Source: DTU018 sp029550685 (GTDB lineage: Bacteria; Bacillota; Syntrophomonadia; Syntrophomonadales; Syntrophomonadaceae). Taken from it: DNA of 51,296 bases. Both the position numbers and the translations under genes were made by a program. Positions 25,343 through 33,457 of this stretch are shown one piece after another (the stretch's first letter is position 1; every line of letters begins with the position of its first letter). The notes beneath the pieces were generated by a model. It searched no databases. It was given only the letters and a program-made list of their open reading frames with translations, and was not told the DNA's origin. The stretch is taken from assembly GCA_035412805.1 (NCBI GenBank), contig DAONVO010000006.1, positions 1-51,296 of the forward strand, read 5' to 3'.

Positions 25343-26923
25343 ATGTCTTTACCGGACCGCAACAATCCCTACAATTTTGACGAGTTTTTAGAGTGGCGCA
25401 ATAATGTTGATTATTATGCTGATGACCCTTTTATCCAAAAAGTGGTCAAATATTTTGCCGGCGATCAGTGGGAATTGGTTGACCGGGAAGCCCGGGCCAT
25501 ATCAAAGAAAGCGTCTTTTCGGTGGCGGGATATGGCTGAGATCATTGCTTGGCCGGAAAAACGACCCTATATGATGCATTACGATGGGCATAAACACCGG
25601 ATTGACCGCATTGTCAGGCCTAAGGAAACGGAAATAATGGAGCGCGAGATCTTCTCTGAAGCGCTGTTCTCTGGGAAAACCTTGCCCTGGGTCAAGTTAA
25701 TCAAAATGTATATCATTTATCAAAACGGGGAGGCCTGTGTGGCCTGTCCTATAACCTGTACCGAGGGCTTAGTGGAGATTTTGAAAAAGTACGCCGACAC
25801 GGATGAGACCCGGCGGATTTTGCAGCACTGCCAGGAAGGCATTGATGGCGAGTTTGCCATTGGAGCGCAATATCTTTCGGAAATTCAAGGGGGTTCCGAT
25901 GTACCGGCTAATGTCCTGGAAGCGGTGTATGAGAATGGTCAGTGGCGTCTTTACGGGAATAAATTCTTCTGTTCAGCTACTCATGCTGATTATGCGGTGG
26001 TGACTGCCAAACCGGCGGGTTCAGAAAAAGTAGCCTTATTTGTGGTTCCTTCCTGGATGCCAGGCAATAAGGAAAAGGAAATCCGCAATGGTTACACCAT
26101 TGACCGTATAAAGTGGAAAATGGGAACCAGCGAATTGACTACTGCGGAAATAACCTTTAACGGTGCAGTGGCTTACCCATTAGGGCCACTGGATCGCGGG
26201 GTTGCCAATGTAGTAGGAATAGTATTGACTTACTCCCGCCTTACCGTAGGATTATCAGCGGCTGGTTTTATGACCCGGGCAGTGCGTGAGGCTAAAAAGT
26301 ACGCAGAATTCCGGGAAGCCTTTGGCTTTACAATTGGCCAGTTTCCGCTGGTGGCCGGGCAGCTGCAGAGGATTGATAAATTAACCAAACAAACAGTGGC
26401 CGGAGCCTTCAAAGTTTATAAACAGTTTCTCCAGCTTCAGGAAGGATCAGCCGGTGAGGGAATTGAACAGCGCCAACGCGCTTTTGGGGTCCGGGAACTG
26501 ATAATGCTGCAAAAAATGGCCGCATCCTGGGACTGCACTGACGTGATCCGCACGGCTATGTCCATCTTCGGCGGGCATGGAGTAATGGAGGATTTCTCGG
26601 CACTGCCCCGCTTGTACCGGGATTCGGCGGTTAATGAACTGTGGGAAGGACCGCGCAATGTTCTTCTGATGCAGGTTTATCGTGACTGCCAGAAAGCATC
26701 CAGCTGGTATGAACCCAAAGAACTGATAGCCAATTTGCTGGCAGGATACGATCCCGGGATTATAGCCGAACTGCAGCATGAATTTCAGGAGCTGCTGGCT
26801 TATCCCAGCCTGCTGCAGATGGATGAAAAAACCCTGCAGATGGCTGAACGCTGGGATAAATTCTGTCATGATCTTTTCCATGCTTACCAGCTTAATGCCC
26901 TGCGGGAGGTAAACGCAGAGTAA
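25343..26923 (+). CDS. Acyl-CoA dehydrogenase, AidB-like
   Basis: A 526-residue flavoprotein of the AidB-like acyl-CoA dehydrogenase branch. Seen: the FAD/substrate segment YLSEIQGGSDVPAN, IKWKMGTSELTTAEI, YSRLTVGLSAAGFMTRAVREA, the late motif FGGHGVMEDFSALPRLYRD and VNELWEGPRNVLLMQ. It is longer than short-chain acyl-CoA dehydrogenases (~380) with extra N- and C-terminal parts, as in AidB. It would oxidise an acyl-CoA and pass electrons to ETF, or act as a related flavoenzyme. The ATG has GGGGGAGGGG upstream. It is flanked on both sides by repeats and stands alone; no ETF gene is near. Confidence 0.85.
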   Translation: MSLPDRNNPYNFDEFLEWRNNVDYYADDPFIQKVVKYFAGDQWELVDREARAISKKASFRWRDMAEIIAWPEKRPYMMHYDGHKHRIDRIVRPKETEIMEREIFSEALFSGKTLPWVKLIKMYIIYQNGEACVACPITCTEGLVEILKKYADTDETRRILQHCQEGIDGEFAIGAQYLSEIQGGSDVPANVLEAVYENGQWRLYGNKFFCSATHADYAVVTAKPAGSEKVALFVVPSWMPGNKEKEIRNGYTIDRIKWKMGTSELTTAEITFNGAVAYPLGPLDRGVANVVGIVLTYSRLTVGLSAAGFMTRAVREAKKYAEFREAFGFTIGQFPLVAGQLQRIDKLTKQTVAGAFKVYKQFLQLQEGSAGEGIEQRQRAFGVRELIMLQKMAASWDCTDVIRTAMSIFGGHGVMEDFSALPRLYRDSAVNELWEGPRNVLLMQVYRDCQKASSWYEPKELIANLLAGYDPGIIAELQHEFQELLAYPSLLQMDEKTLQMAERWDKFCHDLFHAYQLNALREVNAE

Positions 26924-26989
26924 ACAAAAGTTTGGTGAATAAACACATTACAATTATCGCCTGCGGCGCAGGCCGCGAGAAAGAAAAGT

Positions 26990-27308
26990 CACCATTTGAG
27001 TCATTGCTGTGAAAATAGCTTTCGCCATGTCATCGCGAGGCACGAAGTGCCGTGGCGATCTCGTTTAACATACCTGCAGGCACTATTAGAGATTGCTTCG
27101 CTGCGCTCGCAATGACAAAAAAGGTAACTTTTCATTCATCGTGGCCTGTTATTCAGGTGATAATTGCTGTGAAAATGTTTTTAACCTAAGCGTAGCGGAA
27201 GCTTTAGCTTCCGCTACGGCTCGGCAGGATTGTCAGTCAGGATGCAGGAGTATTAGCCGGCTCGCTCCGGGACTCCTCACCTGCAACCCACCGGCTTACT
27301 TCGGTGCG
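26990..27308 (+). repeat. R1 + R2 repeat block (copy d)
   Basis: Contains GTCATTGCTGTGAAAATAGC-like sequence near 27000, an R1 core (GTCATCGCGAGGCACGAAG near 27029), a right core (CGCTCGCAATGAC near 27104), a perfect 13-bp hairpin at 27191-27218 (arms GTAGCGGAAGCT and complement), and the second R2 unit (27240-27308). It fills the gap between the acyl-CoA dehydrogenase and the fusion gene at 27406. No gene is supported inside it. Confidence 0.7.
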
Positions 27309-27405
27309 GATTTGCGGTATTCCCAAATTGCGGGAATATTGCGAAAAAAGGTCTTGGGTATACAAAATAGAATACATAAATCAAACACCATTTGGGGGGA
27401 TATGT

Positions 27406-28263
27406 GTGAGTAACATTGCAATTGTTGGAGCAGGGCAAGGTGGTACCGCCATACTTAAATCAATTCAGGGCATACCATCAATAAAAGTTGTGGGGATATG
27501 TGATGTTAATAATGATGCGCCAGGGATGGTTCTGGCCCGTAATCTTGGTATTACCACTTATACCGATATACAAAAAATGGTGTCAAATCCGATGCTGGAT
27601 TTGGTGATAGAAGCTACCGGTTCCCCTAAGGTTCAGGAATTAATAACCCAGTATAAAGGTGAAAATGTATACGTTATAGAATCTCATGGAGCAAATTTAA
27701 TGATGACTATAGTGGAGGCCCGTGAGGATATGATTGCGGATCTTCACCAGGAAGCGGAAAATTTGGCGAAGATGTCTACAGAATTATCTCACACTATGGA
27801 AAAAGTGAGTCAGTTAGTGGACGAGGTAAGCAACTATGCCATTGAGGTAAATAAGCAAGGGGTCAGTCTTTTGAATTCAGTCAACGAGGCTGTCATTCAT
27901 TTGCGAGAGACTGGTGAAGTGTTAAATATAATCAATAATACCGCCCGTCAAACTAAGCTGCTGGGATTCAATGCTGCCATCGAAGCCGCTCGCAGCGGGG
28001 AACACGGTCGTGGTTTCGCAGTGGTGGCTGATGAAGTCAAGAAGTTGGCGGAGAACAGCACCAATTCAGTAGAGCAGATATCCCAAATATTATCTAATAT
28101 ACATCATTCGGTGCAAGTGATAACTACAGGTGTTAATGAAGCTGCAGCTGTGATGCAGAAACAAGCTGAGTTAACCACATCGGTTTCTGAACACATCCAT
28201 TCACTGGAAGCTATGTCTCAGGAGTTAAACAGCATGGCTCAACATTTGGCACAGCTGGGCTAA
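27406..28263 (+). CDS. Soluble fusion: Rossmann NAD(P)-binding domain + chemoreceptor signalling domain
   Basis: A 285-residue protein without membrane segments or signal peptide. Residues 1-110: a Rossmann domain, starting SNIAIVGAGQGGTAIL (GxGxxG, 8-13), with ICDVNNDAPG (second-strand acid) and DLVIEATGSPKV, as in dinucleotide-binding oxidoreductases. Residues ~115-285: a methyl-accepting chemotaxis protein signalling module, with the conserved hairpin tip TARQTKLLGFNAAIEAARSG, EHGRGFAVVADEVKKLAENS. There is no HAMP or periplasmic domain. It could sense NAD(H)/NADP(H) or a related ligand and signal to CheA. GTG 27406 is the start (GGGGGGA upstream); an earlier frame opening at 27304 lies in repeat DNA. 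Confidence 0.8.
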   Translation: MSNIAIVGAGQGGTAILKSIQGIPSIKVVGICDVNNDAPGMVLARNLGITTYTDIQKMVSNPMLDLVIEATGSPKVQELITQYKGENVYVIESHGANLMMTIVEAREDMIADLHQEAENLAKMSTELSHTMEKVSQLVDEVSNYAIEVNKQGVSLLNSVNEAVIHLRETGEVLNIINNTARQTKLLGFNAAIEAARSGEHGRGFAVVADEVKKLAENSTNSVEQISQILSNIHHSVQVITTGVNEAAAVMQKQAELTTSVSEHIHSLEAMSQELNSMAQHLAQLG

Positions 28264-28483
28264 TATAGCAGGACAAAAGGACGATTTCTAGTTTCAGGAT
28301 TTCTCTGTTATAGGGAAATATGCCCTAGTATTACTTAACTGCTCAATCAACATACCGTAAACCTTGCCATAAACGTCCCCCCAACAGGACATTCGATCCT
28401 CTCATGGGTATTCTTCATATTATCTTTACTGAAAACATGGGATTAGGGCAGCGGATGGAAAAGCCGCGGGGAGTCTAATACAG
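28264..28483. other. Non-coding stretch after the fusion gene
   Basis: No ORF with a ribosome site and no convincing riboswitch fold. A GC-rich segment near 28445-28475 was considered and not supported as a known element. Confidence 0.4.
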
Positions 28484-28516
28484 AAAGGACTGGCAACATA
28501 TGTTACCAGCCCTTTT
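28484..28516. terminator. Bidirectional hairpin terminator
   Basis: Arms at 28484-28498 (AAAGGACTGGCAACA) and 28501-28516 pair with two G-T wobbles; T-rich flanks on both sides. It lies just after the stop of the minus-strand ligase (28534) and after the plus-strand fusion gene. Confidence 0.65.
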
Positions 28517-28533
28517 ACGATTTGGTATTATAT

Positions 28534-30213
28534 TTAAGCTTTGACCGCAACCATCCGTTCGAGAACCATGTCGCGCAGTTGCCGTTTGAGCAATTTGCCC
28601 ACATTGCTTTCCGGCAGTTCGTCCCAGATTTCTATAACAGTAGGCCATTTGTATTTAGCCAGCTGGGGCTTGCAGAATTCCATGAACTCCTCGGGAGTAG
28701 CGGTCTCTCCTGGTTTCAGCGATATGTAAACGCCCACATTCTCGCCCCGTTTTTCATCAGGGATGCCGATGGCCGCTACTTTATTGACCTTGGGATGCTG
28801 GTAGAAAACTTCCTCTATTTCCCGGGGATAAATGTTGTAACCGCTGGAAATAATCAGATCCTTCTTGCGATCCACCACATAGAAATAACCATCCTCATCC
28901 ATGTAGACTATGTCCCCGGATTTCAGCCAGCCGTCCTCGGTAATAGCCAGGGCAGTCTCTTCGGGTTTGTTGTAGTAACCTCTGGTAACCTGGGGGCCTC
29001 TAAACCACATTTCCCCGGGTTGACCCACGGGTGCATCTTCACCGGTTTCAAGATCCACCACCCGGATTTCGGTATCTATCCAGCCAATGCCGATGCTGCC
29101 AGGTTTGCGAGGACCTCCTTTATAGGGGTTGAGATGGGTCTGGGGGGAAGTTTCCGACATGCCAAATCCTTCGCAGATCATGGCTCCGGATATCTCTTCG
29201 AAACGGTGCAGTACTTCTACCGGCAGTGAAGCTCCTCCTGAAAAAAGACCCTTAAAACAGGTGAGATCAGTTTTGGCCAGATCAGGATGCTGTAGCATTC
29301 CTATATAATGGGTGGGCACCAGGGGGGCAAAATTGGGCCGGTAAAGGCGAATAGCTTCCAGCAAAGCATCAGGTGTGGGTTTGGGTATCAAGACGTTACG
29401 CCATCCCATATAAATAGGCAGGTTCATAGCTACCTGCATTCCCAGAATGTGAAATACCGGGGTAGCAGCCAGCATGGTTCCCTCGCCGGGGACAGCATCG
29501 AATATCCAGGCAGTATACATCTGGATCATGGAACTTAAGTTGCTATGAGTTAGGATGGCTGCCTTGGGAAGGCCGGTGGTTCCACCGGTGTACTGCAAAA
29601 CAGCTACATCGGTCCAATTCACTTCTACTGCCGGGGGCTGGGGTGGGTATTTGTCCAGACACCACTTAAAGTCATACACATCTTGGGCAAAAGGCATGGG
29701 TGCGGCGGGTATGGAGCCTATTTTATCTGCCGGCAGGAAATCAGCCAGTGAAGCTGATACTATCTGCTTAATTCCGGTGCGGGGGCGCAGGGCGACCATG
29801 CGTTCAGTCAGCCAATCCAAACAAACCAGTACTTTGGCACCGGAATCATTGTATTGGTATTCCAGTTCCCGATCAGTATACAAGGGGTTATTCATAACCG
29901 CAACTGCACCCAGCTGCATAATGGCATAGTAGGCCACCACCGTGTGGATGCAGTTGGGAAGCAATATGGCAACCTTGTCATCCTTTTGAACCCCAAAGTC
30001 AGTCAAACAAGTAGCGAATCTATCTACCATATCTTTGAGGTCCAAGTAATTAAGCAAGTAGCCCTGAAAAATCAGAGCGACGTTATAAGGATAGCATTTG
30101 ACTGCGTTTTCAAGCATGTGAGGGATACATATTTTTTTATAATCAATGTGTGCTGGAACCTGCGGAGCATAATGTTTAAGCCATGGTTTATCCTCATATC
30201 GTATCCGTGACAC
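28534..30213 (-). CDS. Acyl-CoA synthetase (AMP-forming), long-chain type
   Basis: A 559-residue AMP-forming ligase from the GTG at 30213 (GGAGG 12 nt upstream); a TTG at 30258 is less likely because its ribosome site is poorly spaced. The motif set is complete: P-loop YTGGTTGLPKAAILTH, A5 GFGMSET, A7 SGDIVYMDEDGYFY, hinge DRKKDLIISSGYNIYPREI, A10 lysine in SNVGKLLKRQLRD. The start EDKPWLKHYAPQVP resembles the frameshifted start of the gene at 10167. It activates fatty acids to acyl-CoA. It is transcribed divergently from the aldehyde dehydrogenase, with a 485-bp shared region, and ends at a hairpin terminator. Confidence 0.85.
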   Translation of the reverse strand: MSRIRYEDKPWLKHYAPQVPAHIDYKKICIPHMLENAVKCYPYNVALIFQGYLLNYLDLKDMVDRFATCLTDFGVQKDDKVAILLPNCIHTVVAYYAIMQLGAVAVMNNPLYTDRELEYQYNDSGAKVLVCLDWLTERMVALRPRTGIKQIVSASLADFLPADKIGSIPAAPMPFAQDVYDFKWCLDKYPPQPPAVEVNWTDVAVLQYTGGTTGLPKAAILTHSNLSSMIQMYTAWIFDAVPGEGTMLAATPVFHILGMQVAMNLPIYMGWRNVLIPKPTPDALLEAIRLYRPNFAPLVPTHYIGMLQHPDLAKTDLTCFKGLFSGGASLPVEVLHRFEEISGAMICEGFGMSETSPQTHLNPYKGGPRKPGSIGIGWIDTEIRVVDLETGEDAPVGQPGEMWFRGPQVTRGYYNKPEETALAITEDGWLKSGDIVYMDEDGYFYVVDRKKDLIISSGYNIYPREIEEVFYQHPKVNKVAAIGIPDEKRGENVGVYISLKPGETATPEEFMEFCKPQLAKYKWPTVIEIWDELPESNVGKLLKRQLRDMVLERMVAVKA

Positions 30214-30456
30214 TCTTGATATACACCTCCAATATTTCCCATTTGAAACAACAGGCAACGACCAAAACCAATCCCCCTCCCCATCACCTCCTGAAAAAGT
30301 ATTTCCTGCTTTAATTATATCTGATTGATATAAATATTTCGTAATATGATAAATTAAATTAAATAGTAATACTGTCTATCACATATTGGCTTTGAAATCG
30401 TTGACGATTAGTAAAAACAGCGACAAGGTTTTTATGCTGTTGCCCGCACAATATGC

Positions 30457-30486
30457 TTGACATAATTTGGAAGCCTGCGCTAGCAT
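30457..30486 (+). promoter_or_regulatory. Sigma-A promoter for the aldehyde/alcohol dehydrogenase pair
   Basis: TTGACA (30457-30462), 18-nt spacer, TAGCAT (30481-30486). It gives an unusually long leader of about 206 nt before the ATG at 30699. An AT-rich region (30310-30370) nearby probably holds the divergent ligase promoter. No riboswitch was recognised in the leader. Confidence 0.45.
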
Positions 30487-30698
30487 GATCATTAACCTGT
30501 GAGAACCAATTGGATAAACAACAGATGCTAGGGATGACTCATGATGATCCAAGACAAAGGGGAGGGATGCTGGCAGCCAATCGCCAAAAGATGCAGGAAA
30601 GAAACTTTTCTTGCACTTTGATTTTTTACCTGCCCGTAGTAATGGCTAAGATGCAAGTTTTAATTATTTATCTTGCATCAGGGTTAAGGGGGAATTAG

Positions 30699-32222
30699 AT
30701 GATGAGTGGCTTTATGGAGTACCAAATGTTTATTGATGGTCAATGGACCCCGGGGCTAACCGGGGATAAGATGGAAGTAATCAACCCGGCTACCCGTGAA
30801 GTGGTGGCAACGGTGCCCCGGGGAGGACGGGAAGATGTGGACCGGGCCTTGGCCTCTGCCCGTGCCAGCTTTGAATCGGGGATATGGGCAAATAAATCAG
30901 TAGAAGAAAGGGCTCAGGTTCTCATGAATGCAGCCATGCTGGTAGTGGCTAATAAAGAGCGACTGGCTTATTTGGAATCTCTGACTTCTGGAGGTACTAT
31001 CCGCCGGACTACCACTGTGGATATAGCCGAGGTGGCAGGAACTCTCCTGCTGACAGCCATGATCCTCAAAGAACTGCCCCAAGTTGAGCATACCTTCTTT
31101 TCACCTCCCTGGGTGGCACCTATGCACACCTTTTGGAAACGTGAACCTGTAGGTGTGTGTGCGGGCATAACCCCCTGGAACTTTCCTCTCATTTTAGCGA
31201 TGTATAAGATTGCTCCCGCTCTAGCTATGGGGAACAGCATTGTTATGAAACCAGCCAGTATTACTCCAGTTACTACCCTGGAACTGGCCAAAATTCTCAC
31301 CGATGCTGGCGTACCCCCCGGAGTTATCAATGTTATAACTGGTCCGGGTTCATCTATGGGCAATTACCTGGCCGGACATCCGGAAGTGGATAAAATAGCT
31401 TTCACTGGTTCTACAGAAGTGGGCCGCCAAATCGCCCACCAGGCGGCCGACACTATCAAACGGGTTACTCTGGAATTGGGCGGCAAATCCCCCATCATTG
31501 TTCTGGATGATGCGGATATGGAAGTAGCCGCCAATATGTGTCTTTTGGGATTTTTGTTCCACTCCGGCCAGGTATGTGAATCAGGCACCCGGCTTTTTGT
31601 ACCCCGGCGGCTGCAGGATGAACTAGTAGAACGCATGATCAGCAAGATCAAAAAAATGGTGATCGGCGACCAACTGGATATGGAAACTGATTTGGGACCA
31701 ATAGCTAGTCAGGAGCAGCTGAACACAATTGACCGGTATGTGCATATTGGCAAAGAGGAAGGGGCCCAGTTAGCCTATGGCGGACGCCAGCTTACTGAAG
31801 GCATCTACGAAAAGGGATTTTTCTATGAACCCACTATTTTTATAAACTGCCACAACCAAATGACCCAGGTGCGGGAGGAAATTTTCGGACCGGTACAGTG
31901 CGTTATTCCCTATGATGATGTGGAAGAAGCAGTGGCTATGGCTAATGACAGCATATACGGTCTGGGCGGCGGCATTTGCAGCACCAACATCAGCCGTGCC
32001 CAGAAGCTGGCCAACCGGCTGCGTACTGGAACTGTTTGGATCAATACCTGGCATGTTTTAAGGCCGGATGCACCTTTTGGCGGATACAAGCAGAGCGGTT
32101 ACGGACGGGAATGTTGCTATCATTCTTTGCTGGCCTACAGTGAGGTAAAACATATCTGCCTGGATTTGACGCCGGATGGTGATGATAAACTGATGAACCT
32201 GTTGATTGGTTCCAACCGCTAG
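30699..32222 (+). CDS. NAD(P)-dependent aldehyde dehydrogenase
   Basis: A 507-residue aldehyde dehydrogenase-superfamily enzyme with catalytic Cys293 in GQVCESGTR, general-base Glu259 in TLELGGKSP, the oxyanion Asn161 in TPWNFPLIL, and the late EEIFGPVQ motif. It oxidises an aldehyde to the acid (or acyl derivative) using NAD(P). The ATG at 30699 has AAGGGGGAA upstream. An iron-containing alcohol dehydrogenase follows 31 nt later on the same strand, so the two probably form an operon interconverting alcohol, aldehyde and acid. The specific aldehyde is unknown. Confidence 0.9.
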   Translation: MMSGFMEYQMFIDGQWTPGLTGDKMEVINPATREVVATVPRGGREDVDRALASARASFESGIWANKSVEERAQVLMNAAMLVVANKERLAYLESLTSGGTIRRTTTVDIAEVAGTLLLTAMILKELPQVEHTFFSPPWVAPMHTFWKREPVGVCAGITPWNFPLILAMYKIAPALAMGNSIVMKPASITPVTTLELAKILTDAGVPPGVINVITGPGSSMGNYLAGHPEVDKIAFTGSTEVGRQIAHQAADTIKRVTLELGGKSPIIVLDDADMEVAANMCLLGFLFHSGQVCESGTRLFVPRRLQDELVERMISKIKKMVIGDQLDMETDLGPIASQEQLNTIDRYVHIGKEEGAQLAYGGRQLTEGIYEKGFFYEPTIFINCHNQMTQVREEIFGPVQCVIPYDDVEEAVAMANDSIYGLGGGICSTNISRAQKLANRLRTGTVWINTWHVLRPDAPFGGYKQSGYGRECCYHSLLAYSEVKHICLDLTPDGDDKLMNLLIGSNR

Positions 32223-32253
32223 GTCAGGTCATTTGGGAGAGGAGGTTTTATAA

Positions 32254-33441
32254 ATGGCTACACCAAAGTATTTTTTGTGGGACTACCGCAGTATTGTGGA
32301 AGTGGGTTCCGGTTGCCGTACCTTTATTCCCCAGCGTTTTATCGACATGGGCTGTAAACGAATTGGCCTTATTACCGATGAAGGCCTGGTCAAAGCGGGT
32401 GTAGTTGATCAGGTTAAGGATATATTTATTGCTCAGGGACAGCCCAAAATTGTGGGCGTTTATGACAAGATCGAACCGGATGCAGTTATGAGGGTCATTA
32501 ATGACTGCGCTTGCTGGTGCCGGGAAATGGCTGTGGACGGTTTGCTGGCAGTGGGGGGCGGCAGTGTTTTGGATTCAGTTAAGGGAGTCAAAGCCCTGCT
32601 AGGAATGGGTGAAGTAGATATCAAAGAGATCATGCCTGGCAATATCGGCCCCTATATGCGTCCGATGGGTAAGCCTCTTAATGTACCTCATATAGCAGTT
32701 CCCACCACAGCGGGAACCGGTTCAGAATCATCTCCTATAGCGGTAATATATAATGAAGAGGTTAAAGTAAAAGGCGATTTGCTGCACCCCTATCTGCCGG
32801 CTGACTATGCTTTTTTGGACCCGGATCTCACCCTGGGACTGCCGCCCAAGATGACGGCTGACACCGGCTTTGATGCTTTGTCCCATGCGGTGGAAGCTAT
32901 CAGTTCGCCGGGCGCCAACTGCATGATTGATGCTTTGTCTATTCAGACTGTCAAACTGATCTGCAGGTACCTGCCGGTGGCCGTTGCCGACGGCAGGAAT
33001 TTGGAAGCGCGCACCAAGATGCTGGTAGCCAGCAACATGGCTATCATGTCCTTTGCCATGTCCGGTTTGTTCTATCCCATTCACAATGTAGCTCATGCAG
33101 TAGGAGGTCAACTGCGCATACCTCATGGGGAGGCTAACGCAGTGCTGATACCCATCTTGATGGAACAGTACCCCAAACACTACCTCAATAATGCCGAAGT
33201 GCTGGCCGATGCCTTTGGGGTAAATACCGAAGGACTGACCAAGGAGGAGATGGTGGCTGCCTCTGCTCAGAAGGTGCGGGAACTGCAGCAAAAATGCGGG
33301 GTAGGATCGAAGTTTACTCAGCCCCTTGATGCAGAAAAAAAGGAACTGATGTACTGGGCCATTAAGTTCGATCCAGCCGGTCTCTTTTACCCTCTGCCCG
33401 ACGAGGTTATCCGCGGCTGTATCACGGCGGCTTTTGCATAA
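32254..33441 (+). CDS. Iron-containing alcohol dehydrogenase
   Basis: A 395-residue group III (Fe-type) alcohol dehydrogenase with VGGGSVLDSVKG nucleotide-binding segment, TAGTGSESSPIAV, and metal-ligand region GFDALSHAVEAIS plus HNVAHAVGGQLRIPHGEAN, which carries the histidine ligands. It interconverts an alcohol and an aldehyde with NAD(P)(H). It is the second gene of the operon with the aldehyde dehydrogenase. Its stop lies 17 nt from the stop of the converging large fusion gene, and no terminator is obvious between them. Confidence 0.9.
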   Translation: MATPKYFLWDYRSIVEVGSGCRTFIPQRFIDMGCKRIGLITDEGLVKAGVVDQVKDIFIAQGQPKIVGVYDKIEPDAVMRVINDCACWCREMAVDGLLAVGGGSVLDSVKGVKALLGMGEVDIKEIMPGNIGPYMRPMGKPLNVPHIAVPTTAGTGSESSPIAVIYNEEVKVKGDLLHPYLPADYAFLDPDLTLGLPPKMTADTGFDALSHAVEAISSPGANCMIDALSIQTVKLICRYLPVAVADGRNLEARTKMLVASNMAIMSFAMSGLFYPIHNVAHAVGGQLRIPHGEANAVLIPILMEQYPKHYLNNAEVLADAFGVNTEGLTKEEMVAASAQKVRELQQKCGVGSKFTQPLDAEKKELMYWAIKFDPAGLFYPLPDEVIRGCITAAFA

Positions 33442-33457
33442 AAATCAGGTGAAGATG

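Noticed and set aside
28440..28480. Possible small riboswitch-like fold before the ligase terminator
   Set aside because: A GC-rich piece is present but the required c-di-GMP or cobalamin core motifs are not seen.
28522..29229. 235-codon plus-strand ORF opposite the acyl-CoA synthetase
   Set aside because: Antisense shadow of a ligase with all AMP-ligase motifs; no ribosome site and composition typical of antisense frames.
30510..30698. 62-codon ORF in the leader of the aldehyde dehydrogenase
   Set aside because: No ribosome site and no motif; the open frame is likely a by-product of the leader.
32728..33291. 187-codon minus-strand ORF opposite the alcohol dehydrogenase
   Set aside because: Antisense shadow; no ribosome site or motif.
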